NCBI RefSeq assembly: GCF_030294945.1
Contig: NZ_AP018448.1
Location: forward strand, 4,370,001-4,434,000
Direction of reading: 5' to 3'
DNA from: Streptomyces graminofaciens
Lineage (GTDB): Bacteria > Actinomycetota > Actinomycetes > Streptomycetales > Streptomycetaceae
Length of the DNA: 64,000 bases
Every line of letters starts with the position of its first letter. Positions within the stretch are counted from its first letter, which is position 1. Under the pieces are notes generated by a model. It searched no databases. It was not told the DNA's origin and worked only from the letters and a program-made list of their open reading frames with translations. Below are positions 26,796 to 36,290 of the stretch, piece after piece. Both the position numbers and the translations under genes were made by a program.

Positions 26796-28162
26796 GCGAG
26801 GGTGTCCTTTCCGGTGCGGCGGCGCCGGTCGCGCAGGACGACGGCCGTGCCGCCGATGACCGTGACCAGGGCCGCGGTGATGCCGAGGGCGTACGTGGCG
26901 TAGCGCTCGTCGCGTTCCTCGGGGGTCTCGGCGAGCGAGAAGCGGGCCGTGTCGGGGGCCGGGGCCCTGGACACACCGGGGTCGGGGGTCGGGGAGGAAG
27001 GGGGGTCGGCGATGTCGGATTCCTGGACCGCGCGGACCGGGTCGACGACGCCCCAGCCCACGAAGTTGTCGCGGCCGTTCACCGAGCGTTCCGCCGTCTG
27101 TTCGATCTGGGTGACGATCTGGGCGGGCGTCCAGTCCTTGTGCTTCTCCTTCAGCAGGGCCGCCACGCCCGCGACGAACGGGGCCGAGAAGCTCGTGCCG
27201 TTGTCCGTGCACTGGCCGTCGTCGGGGACCGTGGACACGATGTCGACGCCGGGGGCCGCCACGTCCACGGACTCGCCCGCCTGCGAGAAGGGCGCGCGTT
27301 CGTTGTTGCGGTCCGAGGAGGCCACGGCGAGGACGCCGGGGAAGGACGCCGGGTAGGTGTTCTTCACCTCGCCGTCCAGCCCGTCGTTGCCGGCGGAGGC
27401 GACCACGACGACCTTCGCGGCGAGGGCGTTACGGACCGCCGTGGCGAGCTTGGATGTGGCCGACAGCGGCTTCGTCGTGTCCTGGGAGATGTTGATGACG
27501 TCGGCGTCCTGGTCGACCGCGTAGGTGATCGCCGCCGCCATGGAGTCCGAGTCGCCGCTGTTCTCGGCGTCGTTCTGGCGGATCGGGATGATCGTGGCGT
27601 TGGGCGCGAGGCCCACGAAGCCCGTTCCCTTGTGGGGGCGGGCCGCGATGATGCCGGCGACCTTCGTGCCGTGTCCCACCCGGTCGTTGGTGGGGTCGGC
27701 GGCCTTGCCCTTGGCGAGGTAGTCACGGCCGGCCGCCTTGTCGACCGCCTTCGACAGCTGCGGGTTCTTGTCGTCGACGCCGGTGTCGATGACCGCGACC
27801 CGGATGCCCTTGCCCTTGTCGGTGCCCTGCCACAGCTCGTCGAGCAGGACGCGCTGCAGGGCCCAGGGGCGGCCCTTGATCTGTTTGGCGGGGAAGGTGC
27901 ACTCGCCGCTGCCGTCGAGCCGCACGCGCGCGTGGAGGGCATCGGGCCGCACGCGCGCGCGGACGTCGTTCAACGGCAGGCGCGCGTGGGCATGCTCCGG
28001 CCGCTCCGCGCGCGCGTGGGCCGCGGGTACGGCGGCTGTGGTCGGGGTCGTGGCCAGCACGGTCAGGGTCAGCGCCGCTGCCAGCAGGGTTGTCTTGTTC
28101 GGCGACACCGGTACGTCGCTCCCGTCCTTCTCTTCTGTCGACGTCGAGGCCGTCGCGGTCAC
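26792..28162 (-). CDS. mycP: Type VII secretion mycosin (membrane-anchored subtilisin protease)
   Basis: 457 residues from GTG 28162, which overlaps the eccB stop; GTG 28108 (MSPNKTTLL) is an alternative. Signal peptide LLAAALTLTVLATTPTTAAV, then an unusual His/Ala/Arg-rich spacer (residues about 48-82) and the S8 domain. Triad: Asp126 (AVIDTGVD), His164 (RVGHGTKVAGII), Ser324 (NGTSFSAPFVAG); oxyanion Asn259. A C-terminal transmembrane helix (YALGITAALVTVIGGTAVVL) follows. Mycosins process substrates and stabilise the ESX complex. Gene order eccB-mycP-propeller is tightly coupled by 4-nt overlaps. Confidence 0.93.
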   Translation of the reverse strand: MTATASTSTEEKDGSDVPVSPNKTTLLAAALTLTVLATTPTTAAVPAAHARAERPEHAHARLPLNDVRARVRPDALHARVRLDGSGECTFPAKQIKGRPWALQRVLLDELWQGTDKGKGIRVAVIDTGVDDKNPQLSKAVDKAAGRDYLAKGKAADPTNDRVGHGTKVAGIIAARPHKGTGFVGLAPNATIIPIRQNDAENSGDSDSMAAAITYAVDQDADVINISQDTTKPLSATSKLATAVRNALAAKVVVVASAGNDGLDGEVKNTYPASFPGVLAVASSDRNNERAPFSQAGESVDVAAPGVDIVSTVPDDGQCTDNGTSFSAPFVAGVAALLKEKHKDWTPAQIVTQIEQTAERSVNGRDNFVGWGVVDPVRAVQESDIADPPSSPTPDPGVSRAPAPDTARFSLAETPEERDERYATYALGITAALVTVIGGTAVVLRDRRRRTGKDTLA

Positions 28163-29700
28163 GAACCCTGCGGCTGCCGGGCGCTGTTGGTGTCCAGGCG
28201 CGGCCCCTTGGCCAGGAACTCCGACCACACCAGCGGCACCTTGGCGGGCCTGACGTTCTCGTAGCCGAGCTTGACCTGGGCCTCGCTTGGCTCCGGTGTG
28301 CCGTCCGTCGTCTTCTTCTTGCCGTCGGTGCCGATGTCCGAGCGGTCGCTGTCGCTGTCGCCGTTCGCCTGGACCGCGTACCGCAGGCCGGTGTCCGTCA
28401 CGAGGAAGAGCGATCCTGAGTCGGTGTCGGTGCCCTGGCTCTGCGTGTACAGCAGGCCGGTACCGGGGGTGACGTAGGTACCTGTGCCGCTCGCGGTGAT
28501 CTCGGCGGGGTACTCGGTGCCCGCCCAGGTGCTGAGGGTCGTGTCGTTGGCCCCGTCCACGTCGCGCAGGACGCTGCACACGGTGTCGCGGCCCGAGTCG
28601 GCGGAGGCGGAGTTGACCATCGACGGCTTCCGCGCGGGCCACTTGCCGGGCTGGCCGGCGAAGGTCCGGCTGTCGGCGGTGAAGTCCTGGAGGCCGACCT
28701 TGACGGCCTGGCTGTTCATGTTCAGCTCGGCCGTCTGCGGGGAGTTGATCAGCAGCCAGGCCGTGAACTGCGAGATCGGCTGCACCTTGCCGGGCAGCAC
28801 GACGTACGACTTCGTGCCCTCGCCCGTCTCCGTCTCGAGCACCATGCCGACGCGGTTCTCGCTCTCCGAGAGCTGTCCCTGGACGTCGGCCGGGTCGCCT
28901 ACGCCGGAGGGGAGTTCGGGGAACCCGATCGGGTCACCCTTGTGCAGCGTCGCGAGCCACTCCTTGGTGACGAGCTGCGGCTGCCGGGTGCTGCCCACGA
29001 GCGCTTCCACCAGCTTGTCGGTGTCCTGTTCGGTCGCCTGGTCGGCCACGGGGTACGCGGTCCCCCGGGCATCGACCAGATACCGGTCCCCGGCCCGCGT
29101 CCTGACGTAGAGCACCTCGCCGTCGGTCAGGCGGCCGGCGCCCTCCGTCTTCTTCGCGTCCCGGTCGGCGAGGACGAACGTCGCCTCCTGGACGGTGCTG
29201 CCCTTGCCGCCGGGCTGTTCGCACACCGCCCAGCGCTTGGCCTTGCCGGCGTCGTCGGCGGTGGGCAGGCGGTCGGGGGCGTACGGAATGCCGAGGATCG
29301 GGCCCCGGGGCGGCTTGCCCGCGTCGAGGATCTTGTCGCTGACCTGGATGACCTGGTAGTCGGCGCCGTTCATCAGCAGACGGGCGGAGGCGAGGTTGAG
29401 GACGGGGTGGAGTCGTGCGGTCTTGCCGGTCTTGAGGACGACGTAACGCGTCGTCGACTGCTTGCCGACGATGACCCGGGTGCCGGGCTGGGCCCAGTCC
29501 TTGGGCGCGGACGGCTGGAACATGCCCCAGGCGCCGAAGACTCCGAGCACCAGGGCGCCCGCGATCAGGCTCGGCACCACGGCCCGCAGCGGCTTCGGGG
29601 CACCCTCCTCGGAGCCCCAGGGGGACGGCTGGAGGAAGGCTGCGAGGGTGCGCCGCTTCGCGAACGTGTAGGCGTTGAGTTCGTCCCGCCGTGATGCCAT
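28159..29700 (-). CDS. eccB: Type VII secretion protein EccB
   Basis: 513 residues with the EccB hallmark: an N-terminal cytoplasmic part (MASRRDELNAYTFAKRRTLA), a single transmembrane helix (VVPSLIAGALVLGVFGAWGM) and a large extracytoplasmic domain (TRVIVGKQSTTRYVVLKTGK, LHPVLNLASARLLMNG). EccB forms the outer part of the ESX membrane complex. ATG start. It is the first gene of the eccB-mycP-propeller operon and divergent from eccE across a 186-bp spacer, where TAGGGT (29810-29815) is a candidate eccE -10 element. Confidence 0.95.
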   Translation of the reverse strand: MASRRDELNAYTFAKRRTLAAFLQPSPWGSEEGAPKPLRAVVPSLIAGALVLGVFGAWGMFQPSAPKDWAQPGTRVIVGKQSTTRYVVLKTGKTARLHPVLNLASARLLMNGADYQVIQVSDKILDAGKPPRGPILGIPYAPDRLPTADDAGKAKRWAVCEQPGGKGSTVQEATFVLADRDAKKTEGAGRLTDGEVLYVRTRAGDRYLVDARGTAYPVADQATEQDTDKLVEALVGSTRQPQLVTKEWLATLHKGDPIGFPELPSGVGDPADVQGQLSESENRVGMVLETETGEGTKSYVVLPGKVQPISQFTAWLLINSPQTAELNMNSQAVKVGLQDFTADSRTFAGQPGKWPARKPSMVNSASADSGRDTVCSVLRDVDGANDTTLSTWAGTEYPAEITASGTGTYVTPGTGLLYTQSQGTDTDSGSLFLVTDTGLRYAVQANGDSDSDRSDIGTDGKKKTTDGTPEPSEAQVKLGYENVRPAKVPLVWSEFLAKGPRLDTNSARQPQGS

Positions 29701-29886
29701 GAGTGTCTGTTTCTCCCCGTACCGCGCCCCGGGGGCCAGAGTCCCCCGCCCTCCGTTGTCAGACCGGCCCCCTACTATGCCTGTTGAGCCTTTGCGCGTG
29801 TGGGGCGGGTAGGGTGCCTTCCGCGTCGGGGCCGCTGTCGAGTGGGCCGCTGGGCCGATTCAGGTGACTACGGGGGGTTTGCAGCA

Positions 29887-31242
29887 ATGGCTTCCGCAAG
29901 CCGGACGCGATCGCGGTCGCTGTCGCGCACAGAAGCGTCCGCTTCGCACGCCTCGTCCGCGCCCGCGACGGCCCCCGCTCCCGGCTCGTCCGATTCGCTC
30001 ACGACGACACCCCCGGGTCCGGCCACTCTTCATCTCACGGGCGGCTCCGGGCACTTCGGGGCATTCCGGTTGCAGCAGCTGTTCCTCGTGGAGGCGGCCG
30101 CTGCCGTGCTGCTGGTCGGCTGGGCCGTCCATCCCCTCGCGCTCGTCCCGGCCGCGGTCGTGGCCACAGCGCTCGTGCTCCTCGCGGTCGTACGTCGTCG
30201 GGGGCGGTCGCTGCCCGAATGGCTGGCCACCGCACGCGCGTTGAAGGCGCGGCAGCGGAGGGCGGCCAGTACTCCGATACGGCCGGGGACCGAGCCGGGG
30301 CTGGCTCCGGCGGTGGAGTGCGATCCGAGTCTGCGGACTTACGCGTACGGCGGGCGGAACCGGCGGCCGGTCGGGATCATCGGGGACGGGACGTTCGTGA
30401 CGGCCGTGTTGCAGGTCGAGGCGGACGCCACGGCGTTGCGGGCGGAGCGGAGCCGGCAGCCGTTGCCGCTCGGGCTGGTGCGGGACGCGCTGGAGGTGGA
30501 CGGGATCCGGCTGGAGAGCGCGCAGGTCGTCCTGCACACCCAGCCCGCGCCCGCGATACAGCTGCCCCAGCAGTCGGTGGCCGTCAGCAACTACGCGCCG
30601 TTGCAGGCCCAGACCGGGGCGCCGGCCGTCAGGATCACCTGGATCGCGTTGAAGCTCGACCCCGAGCTGTGCCCGGAGGCGGTGGCCGCGCGTGGCGGTG
30701 GTCTTCTCGGGGCGCAGAAGTGCGTGGTGCGGGTCGCGGACCATCTGGCCAGTCGGCTCACGGGCGCCGGGTTCCGGACGACCGTGCTCGACGAGGAGGA
30801 GCTGACGGCCGCCGTGGCCACCTCCGCCTGTGCCAATCCACTGGTGACGGCCGAGGCGGGGCGTACGGACACTCCGCAGCGCAGGACCGAGGAGTCCGGG
30901 CGGAGCTGGCGGTGCGACAACCGCCGGCACACGACGTACTGGGTGCGCAGGTGGCCGCAGTTGGGCGGCGACCGGGGGGCCTCGCTGCCGCAACTGGTGG
31001 GCTCGCTCACGGCCGTGCCCGCGCTCGCGACCACCTTCAGTCTGACCATGGCGCGCGGGGAGCGGCAGGAGGTGACGCTCACCGGCCATCTGCGGGTGAC
31101 GGGGCGCGGCGACGAGGAACTCGTCGCCGCGCGCCGCGCGTTGGAGCACGCGGCCCGGCAGGCCGGGGCCGGTCTCGCGCGCCTCGACCGCGAGCAGCTG
31201 CCGGGCGTGCTCGCCACGCTGCCTCTGGGGGGTGTTCGGTGA
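29887..31242 (+). CDS. eccE: Type VII secretion protein EccE
   Basis: 451 residues from ATG 29887 with GGGGGG upstream; the frame is open further upstream without signals. Ser/Thr-rich N-tail, two transmembrane segments (about residues 60-98: LFLVEAAAAVLLVGWAVHPL, VPAAVVATALVLLAVVRRRG) and a soluble EccE domain (PVGIIGDGTFVTAVLQVEAD...). EccE sits at the periphery of the ESX membrane complex. The stop is joined to the next gene as TGATG, indicating coupled translation. Confidence 0.85.
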   Translation: MASASRTRSRSLSRTEASASHASSAPATAPAPGSSDSLTTTPPGPATLHLTGGSGHFGAFRLQQLFLVEAAAAVLLVGWAVHPLALVPAAVVATALVLLAVVRRRGRSLPEWLATARALKARQRRAASTPIRPGTEPGLAPAVECDPSLRTYAYGGRNRRPVGIIGDGTFVTAVLQVEADATALRAERSRQPLPLGLVRDALEVDGIRLESAQVVLHTQPAPAIQLPQQSVAVSNYAPLQAQTGAPAVRITWIALKLDPELCPEAVAARGGGLLGAQKCVVRVADHLASRLTGAGFRTTVLDEEELTAAVATSACANPLVTAEAGRTDTPQRRTEESGRSWRCDNRRHTTYWVRRWPQLGGDRGASLPQLVGSLTAVPALATTFSLTMARGERQEVTLTGHLRVTGRGDEELVAARRALEHAARQAGAGLARLDREQLPGVLATLPLGGVR

Positions 31243-32069
31243 TGGCCGTGACCACGACGGGTACGGCGGGTGTTCCGGGTACGCCGGATCCCGCTACGGG
31301 GCACGGTGGCGCCGGTGGCTTCGGTTCCGGTGAGCCGGGGCCGGGGGTCGGTGCGCGGGTGCGGGAGCGGATCCGGGCCGGGTTCGGGCTCGTCGGGCCC
31401 AGGCACGGGCGGCACGCGTTGTCGCTGGAACAGGTGGACTCGCTGGCGCTGCCCATCGGTGACGACGGGGTCGTCATAGGGGTGGACGCCGAGGGCCAGC
31501 CCGCCGTACTGGGCATCAACCGGCCGACCCCGTACGACGTCGTCCTCATCGGTGGCCTGTGGACCGCCCAGGTGCTGGCGCTGCGCGCGGCGGCGACGGG
31601 GGCGCGGGTCGCCGTGGAGACCGGGCGGGCGCAGGCCTGGATGCAGATGGTGCACGCCATGGGCGGCGGGCAGAACGGCATGGCGGTGTACGACGTGGGA
31701 CGGGTGCCGCCGCAGGGCGCGTCGGCCGGCGGTCCCGTGCTGGTCGTGCGCGACTGCGGGATGCGGCCGCCGCGTGGGCGGGTCGTGGCCGGGCCCTGGC
31801 AGTCGGTGCTGACACTGCTGCCGTACCTCAGTCCGGTGGCTCCTCGGTTGATCCGGCAGGCACGGCTCGTCGGTGTGCAGCGGGTCTCGCCGGACGAGGC
31901 TGCGGAGTTGGGGCGCGCGATGGCGCTGCCGCGGGGGGATGTGGACTCGCTGCCCACGCTGGCCGACGGTGTCACCCTGTGGTGTGCCGACCGTGATCGG
32001 CAGTATGTGATGACGCAACCGACCGACGCGGAGATCGGGTTGCTGGGTACGCCTCGACGGATGGACTGA
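31242..32069 (+). CDS. ESX-locus conserved protein of unknown function
   Basis: 275 residues. The N-terminal ~40 are Gly/Thr/Pro-rich and disordered-looking. The remainder is a compact alpha/beta domain (LSLEQVDSLALPIGDDGVVI, YDVVLIGGLWTAQVLALRAA, VALETGRAQAW-like). No transmembrane helix, P-loop or known motif. Its ATG overlaps the eccE stop (TGATG) and the EspI-like ATPase follows, so it is probably a cytosolic partner of EccE. I do not recognise the family beyond its ESX context. Confidence 0.7.
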   Translation: MAVTTTGTAGVPGTPDPATGHGGAGGFGSGEPGPGVGARVRERIRAGFGLVGPRHGRHALSLEQVDSLALPIGDDGVVIGVDAEGQPAVLGINRPTPYDVVLIGGLWTAQVLALRAAATGARVAVETGRAQAWMQMVHAMGGGQNGMAVYDVGRVPPQGASAGGPVLVVRDCGMRPPRGRVVAGPWQSVLTLLPYLSPVAPRLIRQARLVGVQRVSPDEAAELGRAMALPRGDVDSLPTLADGVTLWCADRDRQYVMTQPTDAEIGLLGTPRRMD

Positions 32070-32423
32070 GGCGGCGCGTTTCGACGGCCCTCGCCCCGTT
32101 TCCCTTTGGGGTACTTGTGAGGGATTCAGGACGCTTCCAGGACGCTTCCCCCCTTCTCCTGTTCGGGGCGTTCACCGGTAATGGCGGTTTTGTTCACCAC
32201 TGTTGAGGGTGCCCGCGTCGCTTCCGGGCATGGTGTGACCAAGTGGGCGGGTGCGGAGGTGCGGGCGCGCCTGCCGTGGTGGCGCTTGTGGTGATTAGGC
32301 TGGGACCGGGGCGCCTGTGGGCGTACCCGGATGGCACACAACGACACGACGACACAGATCGAGCGACAAGAACGGTCGGCCCCGGCACGGCTTCAAGGGT
32401 GCTCGACCACACCAGGAGGAATT
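32070..32423 (+). promoter_or_regulatory. 354-bp gene-free region before the EspI-like gene
   Basis: No credible gene. It contains an exact tandem duplication of CAGGACGCTTC (32127-32137 and 32138-32148) and ends with a near-perfect AGGAGGA Shine-Dalgarno just before the GTG at 32424. TAGGCT at 32296-32301 is a possible -10 element without a clear -35. It probably carries the promoter of the downstream ATPase gene. Confidence 0.45.
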
Positions 32424-35400
32424 GTGAACAGCGATCGGGACGGGATCCGCGGGGGCTGGGCCACGCCCGGCGATGACCAGTCCGACGCGGAGTCCGCCAT
32501 CGAGACGACGGGCGAGTTCACCATCGACTACGCGCCGCCTGCCTGGTACACGCAGAACGCGTCGGCGGGGTCGGGTTCCGGTGAGGGGTCCGGTGCCGGA
32601 GCGGGTGGCGGGGCGGGTGCCGGAGCGGCCACGCCGCCTCCGCCCGGGCCGCCGGCCGGTCCTCCTGTCAACGTGTCGAACGCGGCGCCGGGAGGCGGTT
32701 TCCCGCCCGCCGCCGCCTGGCCTCCGCCGGCCGCCCCGATCACCGCGGCTCAGTCCGGCGGTGGAGACATCGGGGACAGCGGAGACATCGAGAGTGGCGC
32801 GACCATGCGGATCTCCGCCACGGCGTTGAAGCGGGAGATCGCGGACTCGGCCGCTGTGCAGGCGGCGCAGACCGCGCAAGCCGCGCAGGCAGCGCAAGCC
32901 GCGCAGGCCGCACCGGGGGAGACTTCGGCTGCCGGTGCCGGTGCTGCTGGGGCCGAGGGTGCTGTCCCTGCCGCTGGTGAAGCGGCTGCCGCCGCGCCTG
33001 AGGCGGGCGACCAGAAGCCGGGGAGCGCTGCCGCGTCCGGTGACAGTGCCGCTTCGGAGGAGGTGGCTGCGCCCGCTGACGCTCAGGCTCCGGCTGAGGC
33101 GCGGGTCGACCCCTCCGCCGGTGCGAGCGCCGAGGGTGCCGTGCAGCCTGCTGATCTCGCCTCGGCTGGCACGGTGGAGGCGGAGGAGGCCGAGGACGCG
33201 GACGTCCAGGACGGTCAGGGCGGTCAGGGCGGTCAGGGCGGTCAGGGCGGTCAGGAGAGCGCGGGCGTCGGTGCGGCTCCGGCAGTCGCCGAGGCATCCG
33301 ACTCCACCGTTTCGGACGGTTCTGCCGTTTCGGGCGGTTCTGCCGGTTCCGACGGTTCTGCCGGTGCCAAGAGTCCTGCCGATGCCGCTGTTTCCGCCAC
33401 TCCCGCCGTTGCCGGCGCTCCCGCCGCTCCCGCTACTCCCGCTACTCCCGCTACTCCCGCCGCCGAAGCCGTTGCCGCCGAGGGCGCACAGACCAGCGAT
33501 CCCACGGCCCCGGCTGCCGCCGCAGAGGCGGAGGCCGAGCCGCAGAACGCCGTGGCTCAGGAAGGCCCGGCCGGAGACGCCGTGCCCGAGGGTGCCGACC
33601 CACGTGCCGACGAGCCGCAGGACGCCGTGCCCGCTACGGGTGTCGCCGGTGGCGTACCGCAGACGCCGCCCGCCTGGGCTCCTCCGCCGGTTCCGCAGGG
33701 CGGGCTTCCGCCGTTGCCACCCGCGTACCAGCCCGCCGCGCCCGCTCCGGCGGCGCAGTGGCCCGCGGCCGCACCGGCGGACCCCGAAGCGGTGGCGCAG
33801 CCACATCCGACGACGGTCCCCCAGGGGCAGCCGGCGGTTCCCCAGCAGCCGGTCCATCCGCAGGCCCCGCAGCCCGCACCCGCGCCCTGGGGCAACACGC
33901 CCCCGGGCACCGCACCGGGTACGCCCGGCACTCCGGCCGCCCCGAACCCCGCCGACCCGCAGGCCACCGCCGGGGCCGCCCCGACCGCGCCCCCGGCCGG
34001 TTACGGCTTCCCCCACCCGGGACAGCCCGGTCAGCCCGGCCAACCGGGCCAGCCCGGCATCCCCACGGCTCCCCCGGCCCAGCCCGTCCCCGGCTACGGC
34101 TTTCCGCAGCCCGGCGGCGCCCCGATCCCGGCCCAGGGTGGTTACGGCTTCCCGCAGCTCCCGGTCCAACCCGGCACCCCTGGCATGCAGCCTCCGCCGG
34201 GCACCCCGAACCCCTCTGGCCAGCAGGGCGGTTACGGCTTCCCCCAGCTCCCGGCCCAGCCCGGCACTCCAGGCACCCCCGGCACCCCGGGCGTCCCCAA
34301 CCCCAACCCCAACGCCCCCCAGCCCCCCGCTCCCCCGGCGGGCTACGGCTTCCCGCACCCCGGGAACGCCCCGGGAACCCCCGGCGTACCCGGCACCCCC
34401 GGCCCACAGACCCCGCCCGGCGCCCCGGTAACTCCCGGCGTCCCGACCCCCCAAAGCGGCTACGGCTTCCCCCAACCCCCAGCTCACCCCGGCACCCCCG
34501 GCACCCCCAACCACCCACACCCCGGACAGCCGGGCCAGCCCAACCACCCCGGGCACCCCACCCCCACGGGCCAAGCCGACCAATTCGCCCAGCCCACCCC
34601 CGGCACGCACCCCACGCCCGCCGCCCCCATCGACCCCCGAACCGGCGCCGCCTGGCCGCAGCCCCTCCAGCACGACCATCGGCAGCCCACCAACCCGGGT
34701 GTCGCGCCGCTCGGTTACACGGCGGCCGTCGAGCTGTCGTCCGACCGGCTGCTCAACAACAAGAAGCAGAAGGCGAAGAGCGGCCGTCCGGGAGCCGGAG
34801 GCGGGCTGTTCAAGCTCGGCGGCAAGAAGGAGGAGGCCGAGCGGCAGCGGAAGCTGGAGCTGATCAGGACCCCGGTGCTGTCCTGCTACCGCATCGCCGT
34901 CATCAGCCTCAAGGGCGGCGTGGGCAAGACCACGACCACCACCGCCCTCGGCTCGACGCTCGCCACCGAGCGGCAGGACAAGATCCTCGCGATCGACGCC
35001 AACCCGGACGCGGGCACGCTCGGCCGCCGGGTCCGGCGCGAGACCGGCGCCACCATCCGTGACCTGGTCCAGGCGATCCCGTACCTCAACTCGTACATGG
35101 ACATCCGGCGGTTCACCTCGCAGGCGGCCTCCGGGCTGGAGATCATCGCCAACGACGTCGACCCGGCCGTCTCGACGACCTTCAACGACGAGGACTACCG
35201 GCGCGCGATCGACGTGCTCGGCAAGCAGTACCCGATCATCCTGACCGACTCGGGCACGGGTCTGCTCTACAGCGCGATGCGCGGGGTGCTCGACCTCGCC
35301 GACCAGCTCATCGTCATCTCGACGCCGTCCGTGGACGGGGCGAGCAGCGCCAGCACGACGCTGGACTGGCTCTCGGCGCACGGGTACCAGGACCTGGTGG

Positions 35401-35978
35401 CCCGTTCCATCACCGTCATCTCGGGCGTGCGCGAGACCGGCAAGATGATCAAGGTGGAGGACATCGTCTCCCACTTCGAGACGCGCTGCCGCGGCGTCGT
35501 CGTCGTGCCCTTCGACGAACACCTGTCCGCCGGTGCGGAGTTGGACCTCGACATGATGCGGCCGAAGGTGCGGGAGGCGTACTTCACGCTGGCCGCCATG
35601 GTCGCCGAGGACATCGCCCGGCACCAGCAGTCGCACGGCCTGTGGACCTCGGACGGCAACCCGCCACCGGTGGCCGCCCCCCCGATGCCCGGCCAGCCCA
35701 TGCCGGGCCAGCCGGTTCCCGGTCAGCCCGTCCCGGGCCAGCCCTACGGCCACCCCGGCCAGCCGTACCCGCAACAGGGCCAGCCGCAGCCGGGCCAGCC
35801 GTACGGCTACCCGGGCCAGCCCCCGGCCCCCGGTCAGCCGGTTCCGGGCCAGCCCTACGGTCAGCCCGGCCAACCCGTCCCCGGCCAGCCGTACCCCCCG
35901 CAATCTCAGCCCCAGCCCCCGTATGCACATCCCGGCCAGGGCCAGACCCCGCCTCCCCCGCCCCCGCAGCAGCCGTAG
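32424..35978 (+). CDS. EspI-like protein: Pro/Ala-rich region plus ParA/MinD-type ATPase domain
   Basis: 1184 residues from GTG 32424. Residues 1 to ~770 are low complexity: Ala/Glu-rich, then a GQG tandem repeat, then Pro-rich with six YGFP repeats. Residues about 815-1075 are a ParA/MinD-type P-loop ATPase with deviant Walker A KGGVGKTT (first Lys about 830), [14 protein letters not shown], and [10 protein letters not shown] as Walker B. The tail is a second Pro/Gln repeat of PGQP units. This layout (Pro/Ala-rich front, ParA-like back) matches mycobacterial EspI, which modulates ESX-1. It closes the ESX locus and is followed by a strong terminator. Confidence 0.82.
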   Translation: MNSDRDGIRGGWATPGDDQSDAESAIETTGEFTIDYAPPAWYTQNASAGSGSGEGSGAGAGGGAGAGAATPPPPGPPAGPPVNVSNAAPGGGFPPAAAWPPPAAPITAAQSGGGDIGDSGDIESGATMRISATALKREIADSAAVQAAQTAQAAQAAQAAQAAPGETSAAGAGAAGAEGAVPAAGEAAAAAPEAGDQKPGSAAASGDSAASEEVAAPADAQAPAEARVDPSAGASAEGAVQPADLASAGTVEAEEAEDADVQDGQGGQGGQGGQGGQESAGVGAAPAVAEASDSTVSDGSAVSGGSAGSDGSAGAKSPADAAVSATPAVAGAPAAPATPATPATPAAEAVAAEGAQTSDPTAPAAAAEAEAEPQNAVAQEGPAGDAVPEGADPRADEPQDAVPATGVAGGVPQTPPAWAPPPVPQGGLPPLPPAYQPAAPAPAAQWPAAAPADPEAVAQPHPTTVPQGQPAVPQQPVHPQAPQPAPAPWGNTPPGTAPGTPGTPAAPNPADPQATAGAAPTAPPAGYGFPHPGQPGQPGQPGQPGIPTAPPAQPVPGYGFPQPGGAPIPAQGGYGFPQLPVQPGTPGMQPPPGTPNPSGQQGGYGFPQLPAQPGTPGTPGTPGVPNPNPNAPQPPAPPAGYGFPHPGNAPGTPGVPGTPGPQTPPGAPVTPGVPTPQSGYGFPQPPAHPGTPGTPNHPHPGQPGQPNHPGHPTPTGQADQFAQPTPGTHPTPAAPIDPRTGAAWPQPLQHDHRQPTNPGVAPLGYTAAVELSSDRLLNNKKQKAKSGRPGAGGGLFKLGGKKEEAERQRKLELIRTPVLSCYRIAVISLKGGVGKTTTTTALGSTLATERQDKILAIDANPDAGTLGRRVRRETGATIRDLVQAIPYLNSYMDIRRFTSQAASGLEIIANDVDPAVSTTFNDEDYRRAIDVLGKQYPIILTDSGTGLLYSAMRGVLDLADQLIVISTPSVDGASSASTTLDWLSAHGYQDLVARSITVISGVRETGKMIKVEDIVSHFETRCRGVVVVPFDEHLSAGAELDLDMMRPKVREAYFTLAAMVAEDIARHQQSHGLWTSDGNPPPVAAPPMPGQPMPGQPVPGQPVPGQPYGHPGQPYPQQGQPQPGQPYGYPGQPPAPGQPVPGQPYGQPGQPVPGQPYPPQSQPQPPYAHPGQGQTPPPPPPQQP
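33213..33255 (+). repeat. 9-bp tandem repeat GGTCAGGGC, about 4.8 copies
   Basis: Four exact copies plus a partial one, in frame within the EspI-like gene, encoding GQG units. It is slippage-prone, so copy number is likely to vary between strains. Confidence 0.9.
33999..34510 (+). repeat. Six YGFP repeats in the EspI-like protein
   Basis: Six imperfect units, each beginning (G/S)GYGFP(H/Q) and followed by Pro/Gly/Gln runs such as PGQPGQ or LPAQPGTPG, spaced about 25-35 residues apart. The repeated aromatic motif in a disordered proline tract suggests multivalent binding or phase-forming behaviour. Confidence 0.75.
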
Positions 35979-36038
35979 ACCCACAACGAACAAACGCCCC
36001 ACCACTCACCCGATCGGTCCCTCTCGGACGACCGATTC

Positions 36039-36079
36039 CGCGAAGGCCCGCGCCGTTCCGCACGGCGCGGGCCTTCGCG
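36039..36079 (+). terminator. Strong terminator at the end of the ESX locus
   Basis: A perfect 18-bp stem (CGCGAAGGCCCGCGCCGT / ACGGCGCGGGCCTTCGCG) with a 5-nt loop, 61 bp after the EspI-like stop. It lies in the 312-bp gap that also carries the promoter of the following transporter operon. Confidence 0.88.
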
Positions 36080-36200
36080 CGTTCCCGCCCCGAAATCCGC
36101 CGTCACGCGCTGGCCAGGAGCGCGTCAGAGGTCTCCACCAATGGCCGAAAACCAAACGCCGACTGCCTGTTTCCGCAGGCCACAAGGGGTGCACGCGCCG

Positions 36201-36230
36201 TTGACGGGTGCGGAGCGCCGCTGGTAGACA
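36201..36230 (+). promoter_or_regulatory. Probable housekeeping promoter of the peptide transporter operon
   Basis: TTGACG (36201-36206), 18-nt spacer, TAGACA (36225-36230): a very good match to the streptomycete HrdB consensus. Transcription would start near 36237, about 55 nt before the substrate-binding protein start. Confidence 0.6.
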
Positions 36231-36290
36231 CTCCTCAACCTGATCAACCCGTCCTTCCCGTGCGAGCGATGACGCGAGGTCACCGACCCA

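Noticed and set aside
32295..36005. A 1236-residue open frame antisense to the EspI-like gene
   Set aside because: It mirrors the Pro/Ala/Gly repeats (as Gly/Arg/Leu), has no recognisable domain, and the plus frame has a textbook Shine-Dalgarno and an ATPase domain.
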